Source: Bacteroides timonensis
GTDB lineage: Bacteria; Bacteroidota; Bacteroidia; Bacteroidales; Bacteroidaceae
DNA length: 41,567 nucleotides
NCBI RefSeq assembly: GCF_000513195.1
Contig: NZ_CBVI010000018.1
Span: 1-41,567, forward strand
Direction: 5' to 3'
The position numbers and the translations under genes were made by a program. This document shows, piece by piece, positions 10,101 to 17,038 of this stretch (position 1 is the first letter of the stretch; every line of letters begins with the position of its first letter). The notes under the pieces are model-generated. The model was not told the DNA's origin. It searched no databases and saw only the letters and a list, made by a program, of their open reading frames with translations.

Positions 10101-11082
10101 ACAAAACGGAGAATTGACGAACAAAAATGAAAGTGATTGGGAAGGTTCATTGAACAGCCTGAACACCACTCAAGCTTACAAGATAAAAATGAAGAAAGAG
10201 GCAACTCTTGAACTGACCGGAAAGGGGGCAGATCCGACAAGCAACACCATCACCCTAAACCAGGGCTGGAACTGGATAGGCTATGTCCCCACCGTCACCT
10301 TACCATTGGAGCAAGCCTTGCAAAATCTACAAGCTGAAGAGAATGACCTTATCAAAGGCTTGGACAGTTTTGCCATATACGATGGAAGTGCATGGACAGG
10401 CAGCCTGACCCACCTGCTTCCCGGTGAAGGCTACATGTACTATTCTCAGTCAGTGAAGTCTTTCAACTATGCCGCGAACGGTACAGAATCAGAACCATCC
10501 GCCCCGTCAGCACAATGGAGCTATGACATTCACCAGTCCGAAGACAACATGATTGCCATAGCCGAGCTTTACAGCGGAGAACAAAAGGCTGAAACGGGAA
10601 AATTCCTTGTCGGTGTATTTGTGGACGGTGAATGCAGAGGTATAGCTATTGAAAAAGACGGTTATCTGTTTATCACTGCCCACGGAGAACAAACCGATAG
10701 CAAACTGACCCTACGTGCCTTCGACACTGCCGACCAGCTGGAATACAACGTCAAGGAAGAAATAGAATGGAGCGGTACACTGACGGGCAGTTTAACCACC
10801 CCTGTCAGCCTGCATATAGGCGAAGCAACCGGAATTATTCCTATTTCGGAAGGCCTGCTGGTTTATCCAAGTCCCGTACGCCACCGCTTGTATATTCGGG
10901 GAGATATTGGCAACATTGAAGAAGTACGCATCTCTGATACTGCGGGGCAAACACTGATAGTGGACAAACAAGTAATTCCTGGCGAAGGAATCAATGTTTC
11001 TTCACTGAGTAAAGGGATTTACTTCATAATCATAAAAACCGATAATGAGGTTATACAACAGAAATTTATGAAGATAGACTAA
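4144..11082 (+). CDS. Giant modular secreted surface protein (InlB-like, LRR, carboxypeptidase-like, Ig-like, T9SS-like tail)
   Basis: 2312 aa with a signal peptide (about 1-18). Visible modules: two divergent InlB B-type repeats (about 37-110 and 129-200, each with a GW core); one BspA cap plus two LRRs (about 212-370); a carboxypeptidase-regulatory-like fold beginning ISGTVKDANDNTLSGA (about 551-630); Ig-like strands (about 845-1055); an AT-rich coiled-coil and hydrophobic section (about 1085-1620); a TPPTPTTPPSSP linker; a second carboxypeptidase-regulatory-like module (about 1639-1700); an Ig-like domain; two GWNW modules (about 1953 and 2041); and a type A sorting-domain-like tail (about 2240-2312). 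It lies 12 bp behind the BspA-like gene and ends at a strong terminator. A surface or adhesive role is inferred. The 1085-1620 block differs from its flanks in base use and was probably acquired separately. Confidence 0.85.
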   Translation: MKYIFSLFIALWSIAAWGQEGGDGFNPSNPGEPGQRYNLTVNVTPDGAGSTSPSGKQQYALGESVYLSANANNYYQFVGWAQDGDTISRSRSFNYTMPAKNTAITAVFKATDSFNPDDPDDPSQEVIKYKLNLTASPIEGGRFNITSGERFSEGTSISVYAYPNSNYQFEGWKQGETLLSTESPYSFVIGKEDVSITGLFRFNPDSPGNPGANHWNAETGELIIDDFTPGSIMNAVSNVVGGSSNYSKVSMVIVSGQMNSYDFGIAQNLSNCTLLDLSRTGGYTEIPSYAFDGTNLSTIILPAGIERIGNYAFRNCKNLTDIICHAITPPTVSNYTFEGIADGAVVHVLASAIPLYTEALVWKDLTILPLTEDVRTLEVNLPADSEGVYKNMTLELQNLQNGQKQRYVVSDRTSYTFNGLLKNCTYNVSLKTPTGVVLGQIENIEIKDENCSVTFTSLLALLDVNLQVLTPDGTDVTSQVQITWLDSKQAYLSQGNLLKAQTAGTEIGYRMVLNQDLGMQYVAPVNQVYSVKEKENRLVYTLTPIEMTTISGTVKDANDNTLSGAVISISQKLNGKYSKSFITKTDTKGKFAQQIYNAESTISVSATDYVSQTLTKADFSQGTDLGTIELKTIAGATISLNFTYTPSVAAGEEAETQTWYSDYTNISYTIYNVTQGKVITQYSVQYPSIVLLEDVAEGDQLRITASSKTNAFLPVESPTTISAENKADITFNIVGLGGIRASYGSTDNANVAGILYDSKGELLKKYSYTNTSLSISDLTDGAYTLVSMSNSSFFNSILKLSSLETSGLKEGTDYILNPITVKSGTIELINNEEIPALDESKLYYTGEGTAFTVNKASIVAGNYLTLKGKIDFKEEYAASVSNVQLVIDLPESCSFVDNSVMTGSQVGAYTIDGNQLTVPMSNYNDQVRFCIIPTTGGTYNPNAFTEFTLNGKTVRQPIGSAYYEVKDLSISVPKTVAKTTIPISGTAQGSSEINIYDNNILIGQTTSLANGIWTTTCELNEPYNLSTHSIHAKVTNKQGLELQSETQEVTYDMNAIEASTVTMTFYNGWLKQNIEVVFDLLKGTTSPSSYMFYTATDITFITNFTNNSPDVISNVKLYVFTDQNEIRPLKATYDEKKDRWIATSKFESNNLPINVSVGFDAITNPTIDQNLLEQIPDMYSKLTEQFAIDVQLLDSISDLDKSIEELEEILYVNGFIDKNDTISDSSFIKYLQGLSDEELDDLIKQDTTNTSEISDSINNAISALQKMYSNEVFFEYDLPDGSKFISKPCNVTSDSLLLDMGYSHYETTEGQYIYTRATEKQTEYIDLSRNCHTIIVSSSTIDQIVKTRSVEDDLKIFNEAIAKINSLYQPIAKAYGDMEKMIGSLVAGLEKELSEANTLFNRQNLTFNMKKVKLERLEKELSLLAPSDPMYNLKKLHVDTYKTEVKEAEKLLKRISKNRALTSTVLKLSRPMKGILAKSIPLVKYADAIYNGLSIIQQFQEIYLSVPNPCKDDEERAKQCRDLTISGAIKAEGVLVVKIGVDALLDIATVGQVVAAGATGGVSIGTAFATAVGKMVAGLAIDAVFNWEIDRRKQEIRAKISQLKCKKCDDPSCNNDDDGDNTPPTPTTPPSSPIHDPSGYVYEAVETNRLQGVTATCYYKEMVEDMYGDLHENIVLWNAAEYAQENPLFTDEKGMYQWDVPQGLWQVKFEKEGYQTTYSEWLPVPPPQLEVNIGMVQTAQPTVTAVRGYETGIEIDFSKFMLPETMTAEFITITRNGEAVTGEVTFKNAEANPQNKNEQFVSKVRFVPSEALATTDKVILTVSKRVKSYAGIQMESDYSQEIAIEKEPKAVVASEIEVVYNETAEITVTVEPAEASTGKKVTATSVSSTIAAIEPAEATLDEEGKATFSISGELPGQTMIQFAVEGMDMKPEVKVSVVEAGEKNITQNYTLAMGWNWFSINVQDQNLNDIPALLATIKESVLILKGQNGELTNKNESDWEGSLNSLNTTQAYKIKMKKEATLELTGKGADPTSNTITLNQGWNWIGYVPTVTLPLEQALQNLQAEENDLIKGLDSFAIYDGSAWTGSLTHLLPGEGYMYYSQSVKSFNYAANGTESEPSAPSAQWSYDIHQSEDNMIAIAELYSGEQKAETGKFLVGVFVDGECRGIAIEKDGYLFITAHGEQTDSKLTLRAFDTADQLEYNVKEEIEWSGTLTGSLTTPVSLHIGEATGIIPISEGLLVYPSPVRHRLYIRGDIGNIEEVRISDTAGQTLIVDKQVIPGEGINVSSLSKGIYFIIIKTDNEVIQQKFMKID

Positions 11083-11110
11083 GCCTGTCTCTCTTTATGA
11101 CGCTTATCTT

Positions 11111-11152
11111 AAAAGTCTCCCTCCGACACCTAATCCGAAGGGAGACTTTTTT
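11111..11152. terminator. Intrinsic terminator between convergent genes
   Basis: AAAAGTCTCCCT (11111-11122) pairs perfectly with AGGGAGACTTTT (11139-11150) and T residues follow. The stem is flanked by A and T runs, so it can serve the plus-strand giant gene and the minus-strand ATPase. Confidence 0.85.
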
Positions 11153-11190
11153 GTCCCGACCTTCAAAAGTCATAAACCGGCAAGCATATA

Positions 11191-12519
11191 CTACATAGAA
11201 TCTAATGATAGACAAACCATTTCTATCTGATATTTGGGCAATAGTTTACGCTTAAGATGTTCAACCTTCGCCGCTAACAATTCCGGTTTGAAGTTCTTCT
11301 TTTGCCTTTTCACTTCTGCAACTACCGCCTGCTTTTTCTCTAATTTCAAAGCTACAATATCAATTTCATCCTGCCCGTTTCGGGTATCCCACCATGAACC
11401 GATAGCTCTGTACTGAAAGCTTTCCGCAAATTTCTGTTTGAAATATTCTTCTAACATCTTACCTGAATAGGTAGGATAATCCGCTTTAATGATAGCCTGT
11501 AGTCCCACAAAGTTTTTAATTTCTATCAAAGAGCGATGACGGTCAAAATAATTAAACCAGAAACGAATAAAATTATCCTGTATTTCATAACGGACAGTCT
11601 GACTTCCTTCTTTTGCCAATATGGGACGCTTCCGTACGATTATATTATAATCTTCAATCAGTCGTTTAATCTGTCCTCCTATACTCTTATTTCCCAATGC
11701 AGCCTCTATTTCAGGTTGTGTATTAATGCCTCCCGAAATAGCACTTAATATAGAAAAATAGGTAGCGTAGTTCTTACCAAATTCTTCTACCAGCAGGTTT
11801 TTTCCTTCATCGGTAAAAGGAGAGTTTTCCCGAATCATGAAATTTATCATTTCGTCTACGCTCAACGTTCCGTTATCACAGAACAACTCTACATATTTTG
11901 GCACCCCACCTGTAAAAGCGTAAAGGGCAAGCAAATCATCATTAGAATAATCAGGTCTGTGATCGTGAATGATTTCCTTCAAAGTCGTCAAGCTAAAAGC
12001 TGATAATTTGATGATGTTATCAGCCCTGCCAAATAACGGCTCTTTTGAATTCTGAAATATCTTTTGCATCAAAGAATAAATGGAACCGGATACAATCAGA
12101 TTCATACGGGACTTCTTACGATATTGATCCCAAAGATTCTGCATATCACTGTAAACAGATTCATTAATATTGTAGAATTCCTGAAATTCATCAATAACAA
12201 GATTAAATGCCCTGCTCACAGACAATTCCATCAAATACTGAAACAATGACCGGAAAGTGCGAATTTCATTAGGGACAAAAGTCTCCAGGGACTGAGCGAT
12301 GACAGGAATAAACTCAGCGCAAAGAGTCGCCTCATTCTTACGACCTACAAATAAATACACAGTAGGTGAGTCTTCTATAGATCGCATGATAAGGCTTGTC
12401 TTACCTATACGTCTTCTACCGGTCACTACCGTCAAGCGGGAGTGGTCATTAAACGACAGATTTTTTATACGCTGTAACTCAGCTAATTCATTCGTACGAT
12501 CATAGAATCTCATAGTCAT
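11191..12519 (-). CDS. ATPase_2/DUF234-type ATP-binding protein
   Basis: 442 aa. Walker A GRRRIGKT lies at residues 34-41 and Walker B (FNLVIDEFQEF) at about 105-115, with a sensor-like NLIVSGS near 140. The middle has a winged-helix look. The C-terminal part has a DUF234-like pattern ending in DEIDIVAL...VVAEVKRQ (about 385-407), which resembles the D...ExK core of PD-(D/E)XK nucleases. Solitary ATPases of this type are abundant in Bacteroides and archaea, and their function is unsettled; nuclease activity is not demonstrated here. Two starts are possible, Met1 at 12519 or Met3 at 12513. The gene stands alone, convergent to the surface-protein pair, with its own promoter and a dyad over the transcript start, which suggests autoregulation. 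Confidence 0.85.
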   Translation of the reverse strand: MTMRFYDRTNELAELQRIKNLSFNDHSRLTVVTGRRRIGKTSLIMRSIEDSPTVYLFVGRKNEATLCAEFIPVIAQSLETFVPNEIRTFRSLFQYLMELSVSRAFNLVIDEFQEFYNINESVYSDMQNLWDQYRKKSRMNLIVSGSIYSLMQKIFQNSKEPLFGRADNIIKLSAFSLTTLKEIIHDHRPDYSNDDLLALYAFTGGVPKYVELFCDNGTLSVDEMINFMIRENSPFTDEGKNLLVEEFGKNYATYFSILSAISGGINTQPEIEAALGNKSIGGQIKRLIEDYNIIVRKRPILAKEGSQTVRYEIQDNFIRFWFNYFDRHRSLIEIKNFVGLQAIIKADYPTYSGKMLEEYFKQKFAESFQYRAIGSWWDTRNGQDEIDIVALKLEKKQAVVAEVKRQKKNFKPELLAAKVEHLKRKLLPKYQIEMVCLSLDSM

Positions 12520-12528
12520 ATCAATTTT

Positions 12529-12557
12529 GTAACTCCCGTAACCGTTACGGAGGTTAC
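12529..12557. promoter_or_regulatory. 29-bp near-palindrome, putative operator of the ATPase gene
   Basis: GTAACTCCCGTAAC (12529-12542) meets CGTTACGGAGGTTAC (12543-12557), an almost perfect inverted repeat (GTAAC, two mismatches, CCGTAAC). It begins 10 bp upstream of the ATPase start codon, touches the -7 box and covers the expected transcript start. A bound protein would block initiation; in the RNA, the hairpin would sit over the ribosome-binding region. Confidence 0.65.
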
Positions 12558-12587
12558 AAAGCTAATCAATAAAAAGCGGTAATACAA
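12557..12587 (-). promoter_or_regulatory. Strong Bacteroides promoter of the ATPase gene
   Basis: Read on the minus strand: TTG (12587-12585), exactly 20 bp, then TAGCTTTG (12564-12557), a perfect match to TAnnTTTG. The leader would be about 30 nt. Confidence 0.75.
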
Positions 12588-12855
12588 AACATTACAAGAA
12601 AATCCTCAGTCTCTCCTTTATTCAAATGTATAGCTTTACTACATACATCAATGCACTTTAATCTGATTTTAGAGTGTCATGCAGAAATATACGATACGCC
12701 TATAGTTGACGAATAAAAATAATGACGCTAATATTCCTATTTTACAAGCATAAAGATTCCAATACACGAATTCCGCTAACACACGCTTGGATTAAAAATG
12801 CTCTTCTGGAACAATGAATCCTCATTTTCCTTGAAATAAATCATCGGTTTACCTC

Positions 12856-12943
12856 AAACTAACGATGTAATTAAGCAAAACTAACGATGTAATTAAGCAA
12901 AACTAACGGTGTAACAGGGTAAAACTAACGGTGTAATTTGTAA
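12856..12943. repeat. 22-bp tandem repeat, four units
   Basis: Units start at 12856, 12878, 12900 and 12922. Each begins AAACTAACGRTGTAA; the first two are identical over 22 bp and the last two diverge after the first 15 bases. It directly abuts the hairpin at 12944. The period equals that of the unrelated array at 251-383. Confidence 0.8.
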
Positions 12944-13021
12944 GATGGCTACACCCTTTTTGGAAAAAGGTGTAGCCATCCTGCTAAAAGGGTGATACGA
13001 TCCGAGAAAAAGGGTGTAGCC
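12944..13021. repeat. GGCTACACC hairpin plus a third direct copy
   Basis: GATGGCTACACC (12944-12955) pairs with GGTGTAGCCATC (12969-12980), with T and A runs extending the stem. Another AGGGTGTAGC copy lies at 13011-13020, and a decayed AAAGGGTGATAC-like copy between them. The first hairpin resembles a bidirectional terminator, but no gene ends nearby. Confidence 0.65.
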
Positions 13022-13270
13022 TTCCTCCAAAACCGGTTTATTCGGTTCTATTTGAATACGAAGTCGGATCATCCGGCATATTACTTTTTGCTGTAATTAC
13101 ATTAAAGATGAAGATTATTTGGAATGAAATAGAACACAAGAAGAACACTGTGCCTTCTTTTTCCACAAACAGTTCTCATCGTGCACTTCCGCCAAACGTT
13201 ATCCTTGCGTTTTTTCTTCTTTCCCTCCGGTAGGGTTTGAAAGAAAACATTCTCACGCATTAGGATTATC

Positions 13271-13299
13271 ACTTTGTCAATCTGTCAGATTGATAAAGT
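13271..13299. repeat. Isolated 29-bp inverted repeat
   Basis: ACTTTGTCAATCT (13271-13283) and AGATTGATAAAGT (13287-13299) are inverse complements at 12 of 13 positions around a 3-bp centre. No gene begins or ends within 350 bp. It could be a protein-binding site or a small stable RNA hairpin. There is no T-run, so it does not look like a terminator. Confidence 0.55.
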
Positions 13300-13663
13300 A
13301 TGGCATCACTGAGTAATTTTTGGATGATTCAGTTCATACACCGGAAGTTTCAGCCGTAAAGCCGTTAAATGGGGCGATCCGGAAAAAGCTGAAAGAACTG
13401 TAAGAAGAAAAGTAGATTTATAGAAAGGACAAATCAAAGTTCAGATTCAAGGGATAGTTGTCATATCCAAACATGAATTGCTACAGAACAAGCAGCATCC
13501 GAGAAATGTCAGGATACGGTTTTATAGATAAACAGCATTATATCCATGCTAAGTGGTCGATATAACAAATTATGCAGAAAAAGCAACGCAGACATTAACC
13601 GGTATTCCACTATTTATAATAAAAAATTTATCCAAGGAAATTCTTTATTAAGAAATATTATCC

Positions 13664-13671
13664 TACATTTG
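13664..13671 (+). promoter_or_regulatory. Candidate -7 box for the four-gene surface cluster
   Basis: TACATTTG matches TAnnTTTG exactly. A clear TTG is missing at the expected distance (TTC at 13641). Transcription from here would produce a leader of roughly 290 nt containing the small hairpin TACCTAT/ATAGGTA (13685-13702) and the attenuator-like structure below. Confidence 0.5.
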
Positions 13672-13810
13672 TACCAAGTTTTGCTACCTATAGAGATAGG
13701 TAACGCATAAGACTATAAAATGTGAGTTTAAGAACGCAAGAAGCGAAAGTTATTGTTCCTCCTTTAGAATCTGGAAAATTCATGCATCGGAGCAATAGCA
13801 ACAGTTTCTT

Positions 13811-13840
13811 CACGTCTACGTTATATATAACATAGGCGTG
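13811..13840 (+). promoter_or_regulatory. Leader hairpin that competes with the terminator (antiterminator-like)
   Basis: CACGTCTACGTTATA (13811-13825) pairs with TATAACATAGGCGTG (13826-13840), with one wobble and one mismatch in 15. Its 3' arm uses GCGTG (13836-13840), which is also the first part of the terminator stem starting at 13836, so both hairpins cannot form together. Confidence 0.6.
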
Positions 13841-13917
13841 AGGGCTGTTGTTCATCTGATGCAGGGTATTCCAGAACCTTAAGGGTAGATGAACAGAAAC
13901 GGTCCTCACGCTTTTTT
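13836..13917 (+). terminator. Intrinsic terminator in the leader (attenuator)
   Basis: GCGTGAGG (13836-13843) pairs with CCTCACGC (13904-13911), followed at once by TTTTTT (13912-13917). Inside, GTTCATCT (13850-13857) pairs with AGATGAAC (13887-13894), giving a long nested structure. It lies 53 nt ahead of the chosen start of the PEGA gene, so it would stop transcription before the operon unless the alternative hairpin forms. I cannot assign it to a known riboswitch class. Confidence 0.65.
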
Positions 13918-13969
13918 ATATAGTAACCTCCGCCAAAGAGGACAGACGGAAGAAACAGAAAAACACGCT

Positions 13970-15319
13970 ATGGCAAACAGTAAGTCTGCAAAATGGTTGT
14001 TGGCAAAACTTCTTTTAACGCTGTGTCTGCTCTTCGCAACCATTGCTACAGAAGCGCAAAACAAAATCCAGGTAACTGCATTCAACCGGATGGAAACCGA
14101 TGTCACCGCCCGGATCACCGCTCCGCAACGGGATCAGAACGGAGAAGTATGCGCCCTCATCCGTATCGTCACTACTGAAAAAGACCTGATGTTCGAACCG
14201 GACGCGCTCGGCATCGTTACCCGCGAAAACAAACCCGGAGAAATCTGGCTGTACATCCCCCGTGGAGCACGGCGCATCTCAATCATGCACGATAAGTTCG
14301 GTGTACTCCGCAATTACTTCTATCCTGACATTATTGAGAAAGCTACTGTCTACGAAATGGAAATACAAGTAGGAGACGGAACGCAGCAAGCACCCGTGGA
14401 TAGCAATACCCAACTCATCGTCATGCGCCCCGACCCGGCAACAGCCGACATCTACATTGATGACGATAAAGTGCCTACCGAAAACGGACTGTTCACCGCC
14501 ACCATGAAAAAAGGTACCCATACCTATCGCGTAGAAGCTCCCATGTATGCCCCCGAAGCCGGAATCATCGACCTGGGCAGCGAACAGAAAATCATGAGCG
14601 TAACGCTGAAACCAAGATTCGGATATCTGGAAGTCTTCTCCCTGCCCGAACAGGATGCCAAAGTTTTTATAGACAACGAATTGGCGGGGCAAACTCCCTA
14701 TAAAAGTGACCGCTTACCCTTGAAAGACTATCGGGTAGGTATAGAAAAAGAGTTTTTCTTCCCAATGGACAGTACCGTAACGATTAAAGCCGGACAGACA
14801 AGCAGCCTCACTTTCAAGATGAAATCGACCATCAAGCCCAAAGAGCCGCGCCGCACGCTGGTAATGGCGGAAGTGGGCTATCACCCGTCACAAACTTCTT
14901 ACGGGGCGATGGTCGGCATAGTCAGCAACAACGGGGCATACATTCGTTTCCGCAGCGACTTCGGCTCAGCTTCCACCGAGCTGGAATGCGATGACACAGG
15001 AGCATTGACCAATGGCGCAGGTACACCTTATTATAAAGAAGGCGCAACAACCAAAGCACGCATGTCCATCACAGCAGGATACTTACGAAGAATTGTCAAG
15101 CCATTGTATGCCTACATTGGCGCCGGATACGGCAACCGGGTGCTGGCATGGGAAACGATAGACGGCGAACTGATAAAGAACACCGACCACTCCGCCACAG
15201 GTGTAGCCGCCGAAATAGGAGCCATCGGCCGTTTAGGGCAGTTTGCCATATCCGTCGGCTTCCAGACCGTGAACTTCAAATATCACGAACTGAGTGCAGG
15301 TATCGGTTTCTTCTTCTGA
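13970..15319 (+). CDS. PEGA-domain outer-membrane protein
   Basis: 449 aa from ATG 13970. The frame is open from an ATG at 13889, but that start lies before the leader terminator, whereas 13970 begins a clean signal peptide (hydrophobic LLLTLCLLFATIA, cleavage after TEA near residue 29). Two PEGA domains follow, at about 147-215 (IYIDDDKVPTENG) and 217-285 (VFIDNELAGQTPY). Residues about 300-449 alternate in a beta-barrel manner and finish with GIGFFF, the aromatic end expected of outer-membrane proteins. PEGA domains typically bind surface polysaccharide or proteins; that role is inferred. It is the first gene of a cluster whose next member starts 28 bp downstream. Confidence 0.8.
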   Translation: MANSKSAKWLLAKLLLTLCLLFATIATEAQNKIQVTAFNRMETDVTARITAPQRDQNGEVCALIRIVTTEKDLMFEPDALGIVTRENKPGEIWLYIPRGARRISIMHDKFGVLRNYFYPDIIEKATVYEMEIQVGDGTQQAPVDSNTQLIVMRPDPATADIYIDDDKVPTENGLFTATMKKGTHTYRVEAPMYAPEAGIIDLGSEQKIMSVTLKPRFGYLEVFSLPEQDAKVFIDNELAGQTPYKSDRLPLKDYRVGIEKEFFFPMDSTVTIKAGQTSSLTFKMKSTIKPKEPRRTLVMAEVGYHPSQTSYGAMVGIVSNNGAYIRFRSDFGSASTELECDDTGALTNGAGTPYYKEGATTKARMSITAGYLRRIVKPLYAYIGAGYGNRVLAWETIDGELIKNTDHSATGVAAEIGAIGRLGQFAISVGFQTVNFKYHELSAGIGFFF

Positions 15320-15347
15320 TTCTTAATTTTAATTCTTAATTTGAACA

Positions 15348-17012
15348 ATGAAAAGACTACAATATATCATTTGGTGCAGCTTGTTGCTACTTGTGGCAAG
15401 CTGTGAAAAGGACACGGAACCTACAAGCTTTGTTCCCGCCGTGACGACCGGAAGTGCAGAAGACCTGGACAAACCGGGCATAGACATAACTCTTTCAGGA
15501 GAAGTGGCAACCAATCCCCAAAGCACAATTCAGAATGAAATCGGATTTCTAATCGCCACTTCGGAGGAAATCATCACTTCCGGAAGCGAAAAGGCCATAA
15601 AAGCAACCGCTTCCTCAAATACAGGCAACAAATACCTCTGCGACTTAAAAGAGATGTCGCCGGGAACCTACTATTTCTGCATTTACGCTTCCAGTGGATA
15701 CAGCGTAAAGCGGGGAGAAATCGTATCATTCAGTATCACCGAAAAAACTCCGCGCCTGAACATGGGCAGCATTGCCGACAAAGACCTGACTGCCAGCAGC
15801 ATGAAAGTATCGGCAACCATCACAGACAAACGGGGCTTCGACATCCTCGGACGAGGATTCTGTTGGAGTGCGGAAACCGCCGAACCTTCCGTGAATGGAA
15901 ATAAAGTGGAAGTGAAAGAGACAACAGATGCTTTCAGCGCCCTTATCGAAGGATTAGAACCGGAAAAAAGATATTACATCCGGGCGTATGCTCTCAATGA
16001 AAAGGGAATCGGCTACAGCAATACCATAGAGTGCACTACTCCCGTCAAACAAACCGTTTCCCTATCCATACCGGATTATAGCGACTTGGATGTGTCATCC
16101 GTACATATTAAATCTATCATCACGGCAGCAGCCGATTTCAATATAATCGAAAAAGGGGCTTGTTACAGCAAAACGGTAACTTCACCGACAATTAATGACA
16201 CATCGGCAAAGGATAAGTCAGAAGGAAACGCCGTAGACCTCACAGTAACAGGGCTTGAAGAAGGGGCGACTTATTATATTAGCGCATACGCACGTACCCG
16301 CGACGGCGTATTCTACAGCACCAGTATTACAGTGAAGACTCAACAAACCTTTAAGCCGACACTCGGCAACCTTCAGGAAGTGCAGGTAAACGATGATAAT
16401 GCAATCATAAAAGCATCCGTCACAGACAACGGTGGACTTGCCATTACTAAAAAAGGGTTCTGCTGGAGTACAAGTAATTCTGAGCCGACCATAGATAACG
16501 ACTCTGTCGTCTCATCCGCTACCGGAAATGATTTTGAAGCTGTATTAACCCAACTGAAGTATAATACGGAATATTATGTACGGGCTTATGCCATCAATTC
16601 GAAAGGAGTGGGATACAGTAGTGCATTCATTAAGATAAAGACGGGAAGTTCCACTATTGCCACGACAGAGGATATTTCGGCGAGCAACCCCACCCCATCT
16701 ACTCTGGATGTATCTGCAACGATTACCGCCGACGGAGGAGCGAAGATTGATGAACGGGGATTCGTCTATAGCCATACAGGAACGCCGACTGTAGAAGAAA
16801 ATGAAGGAATAATCAAGATAGACGGTACTACGGGAGAAATGTCAGCTACAATGACAGGACTTATCGGATATACAACCTATTATATCCGGGCGTATGCTCA
16901 TAACAAAAATGGATACGCTTACAGCCATAGTACGACAGCAAGAACTAAAAAGGCTGACCCAAGCATTGACGATCCGGCATTTCCGGACACAAGAACGATA
17001 AAAAAGAAATAA
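15348..17012 (+). CDS. Surface lipoprotein with about five FN3-like repeats
   Basis: 554 aa. A lipoprotein signal ends LLVASC, with the Cys at about residue 19. The rest is about five FN3-like units of roughly 95 residues of the Bacteroidetes type, each with a GFCWS-like turn, PT, and a YYIRAYAxNxxGxGYS strand (clear copies around 133-218, 338-430 and 438-530). A short charged tail (TIKKK) ends the protein. Such lipoproteins are usually held at the cell surface and offer binding surfaces; the partner is unknown. It lies between the PEGA protein and the beta-helix protein in the same direction. Confidence 0.85.
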   Translation: MKRLQYIIWCSLLLLVASCEKDTEPTSFVPAVTTGSAEDLDKPGIDITLSGEVATNPQSTIQNEIGFLIATSEEIITSGSEKAIKATASSNTGNKYLCDLKEMSPGTYYFCIYASSGYSVKRGEIVSFSITEKTPRLNMGSIADKDLTASSMKVSATITDKRGFDILGRGFCWSAETAEPSVNGNKVEVKETTDAFSALIEGLEPEKRYYIRAYALNEKGIGYSNTIECTTPVKQTVSLSIPDYSDLDVSSVHIKSIITAAADFNIIEKGACYSKTVTSPTINDTSAKDKSEGNAVDLTVTGLEEGATYYISAYARTRDGVFYSTSITVKTQQTFKPTLGNLQEVQVNDDNAIIKASVTDNGGLAITKKGFCWSTSNSEPTIDNDSVVSSATGNDFEAVLTQLKYNTEYYVRAYAINSKGVGYSSAFIKIKTGSSTIATTEDISASNPTPSTLDVSATITADGGAKIDERGFVYSHTGTPTVEENEGIIKIDGTTGEMSATMTGLIGYTTYYIRAYAHNKNGYAYSHSTTARTKKADPSIDDPAFPDTRTIKKK

Positions 17013-17038
17013 AATATTAACTACTAAAATTGAAGATT

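Larger units (their letters stand above)
12588..13663. other. Gene-poor intergenic region with repeats
   Basis: No frame in this stretch of about 1.1 kb reads as a protein. It contains the 22-bp array, the GGCTACACC hairpin and an isolated dyad, which are listed separately. The rest, notably 13300-13660, is ordinary AT-rich sequence with scattered short open frames interrupted by stops. A degenerated gene is possible there, but I could not recognise one. Confidence 0.5.

Noticed and set aside
13889..13969. Earlier start (13889) for the PEGA protein, giving 476 aa.
   Set aside because: It would lie inside the terminator structure and put 27 polar residues before a clean signal peptide that begins at 13970.
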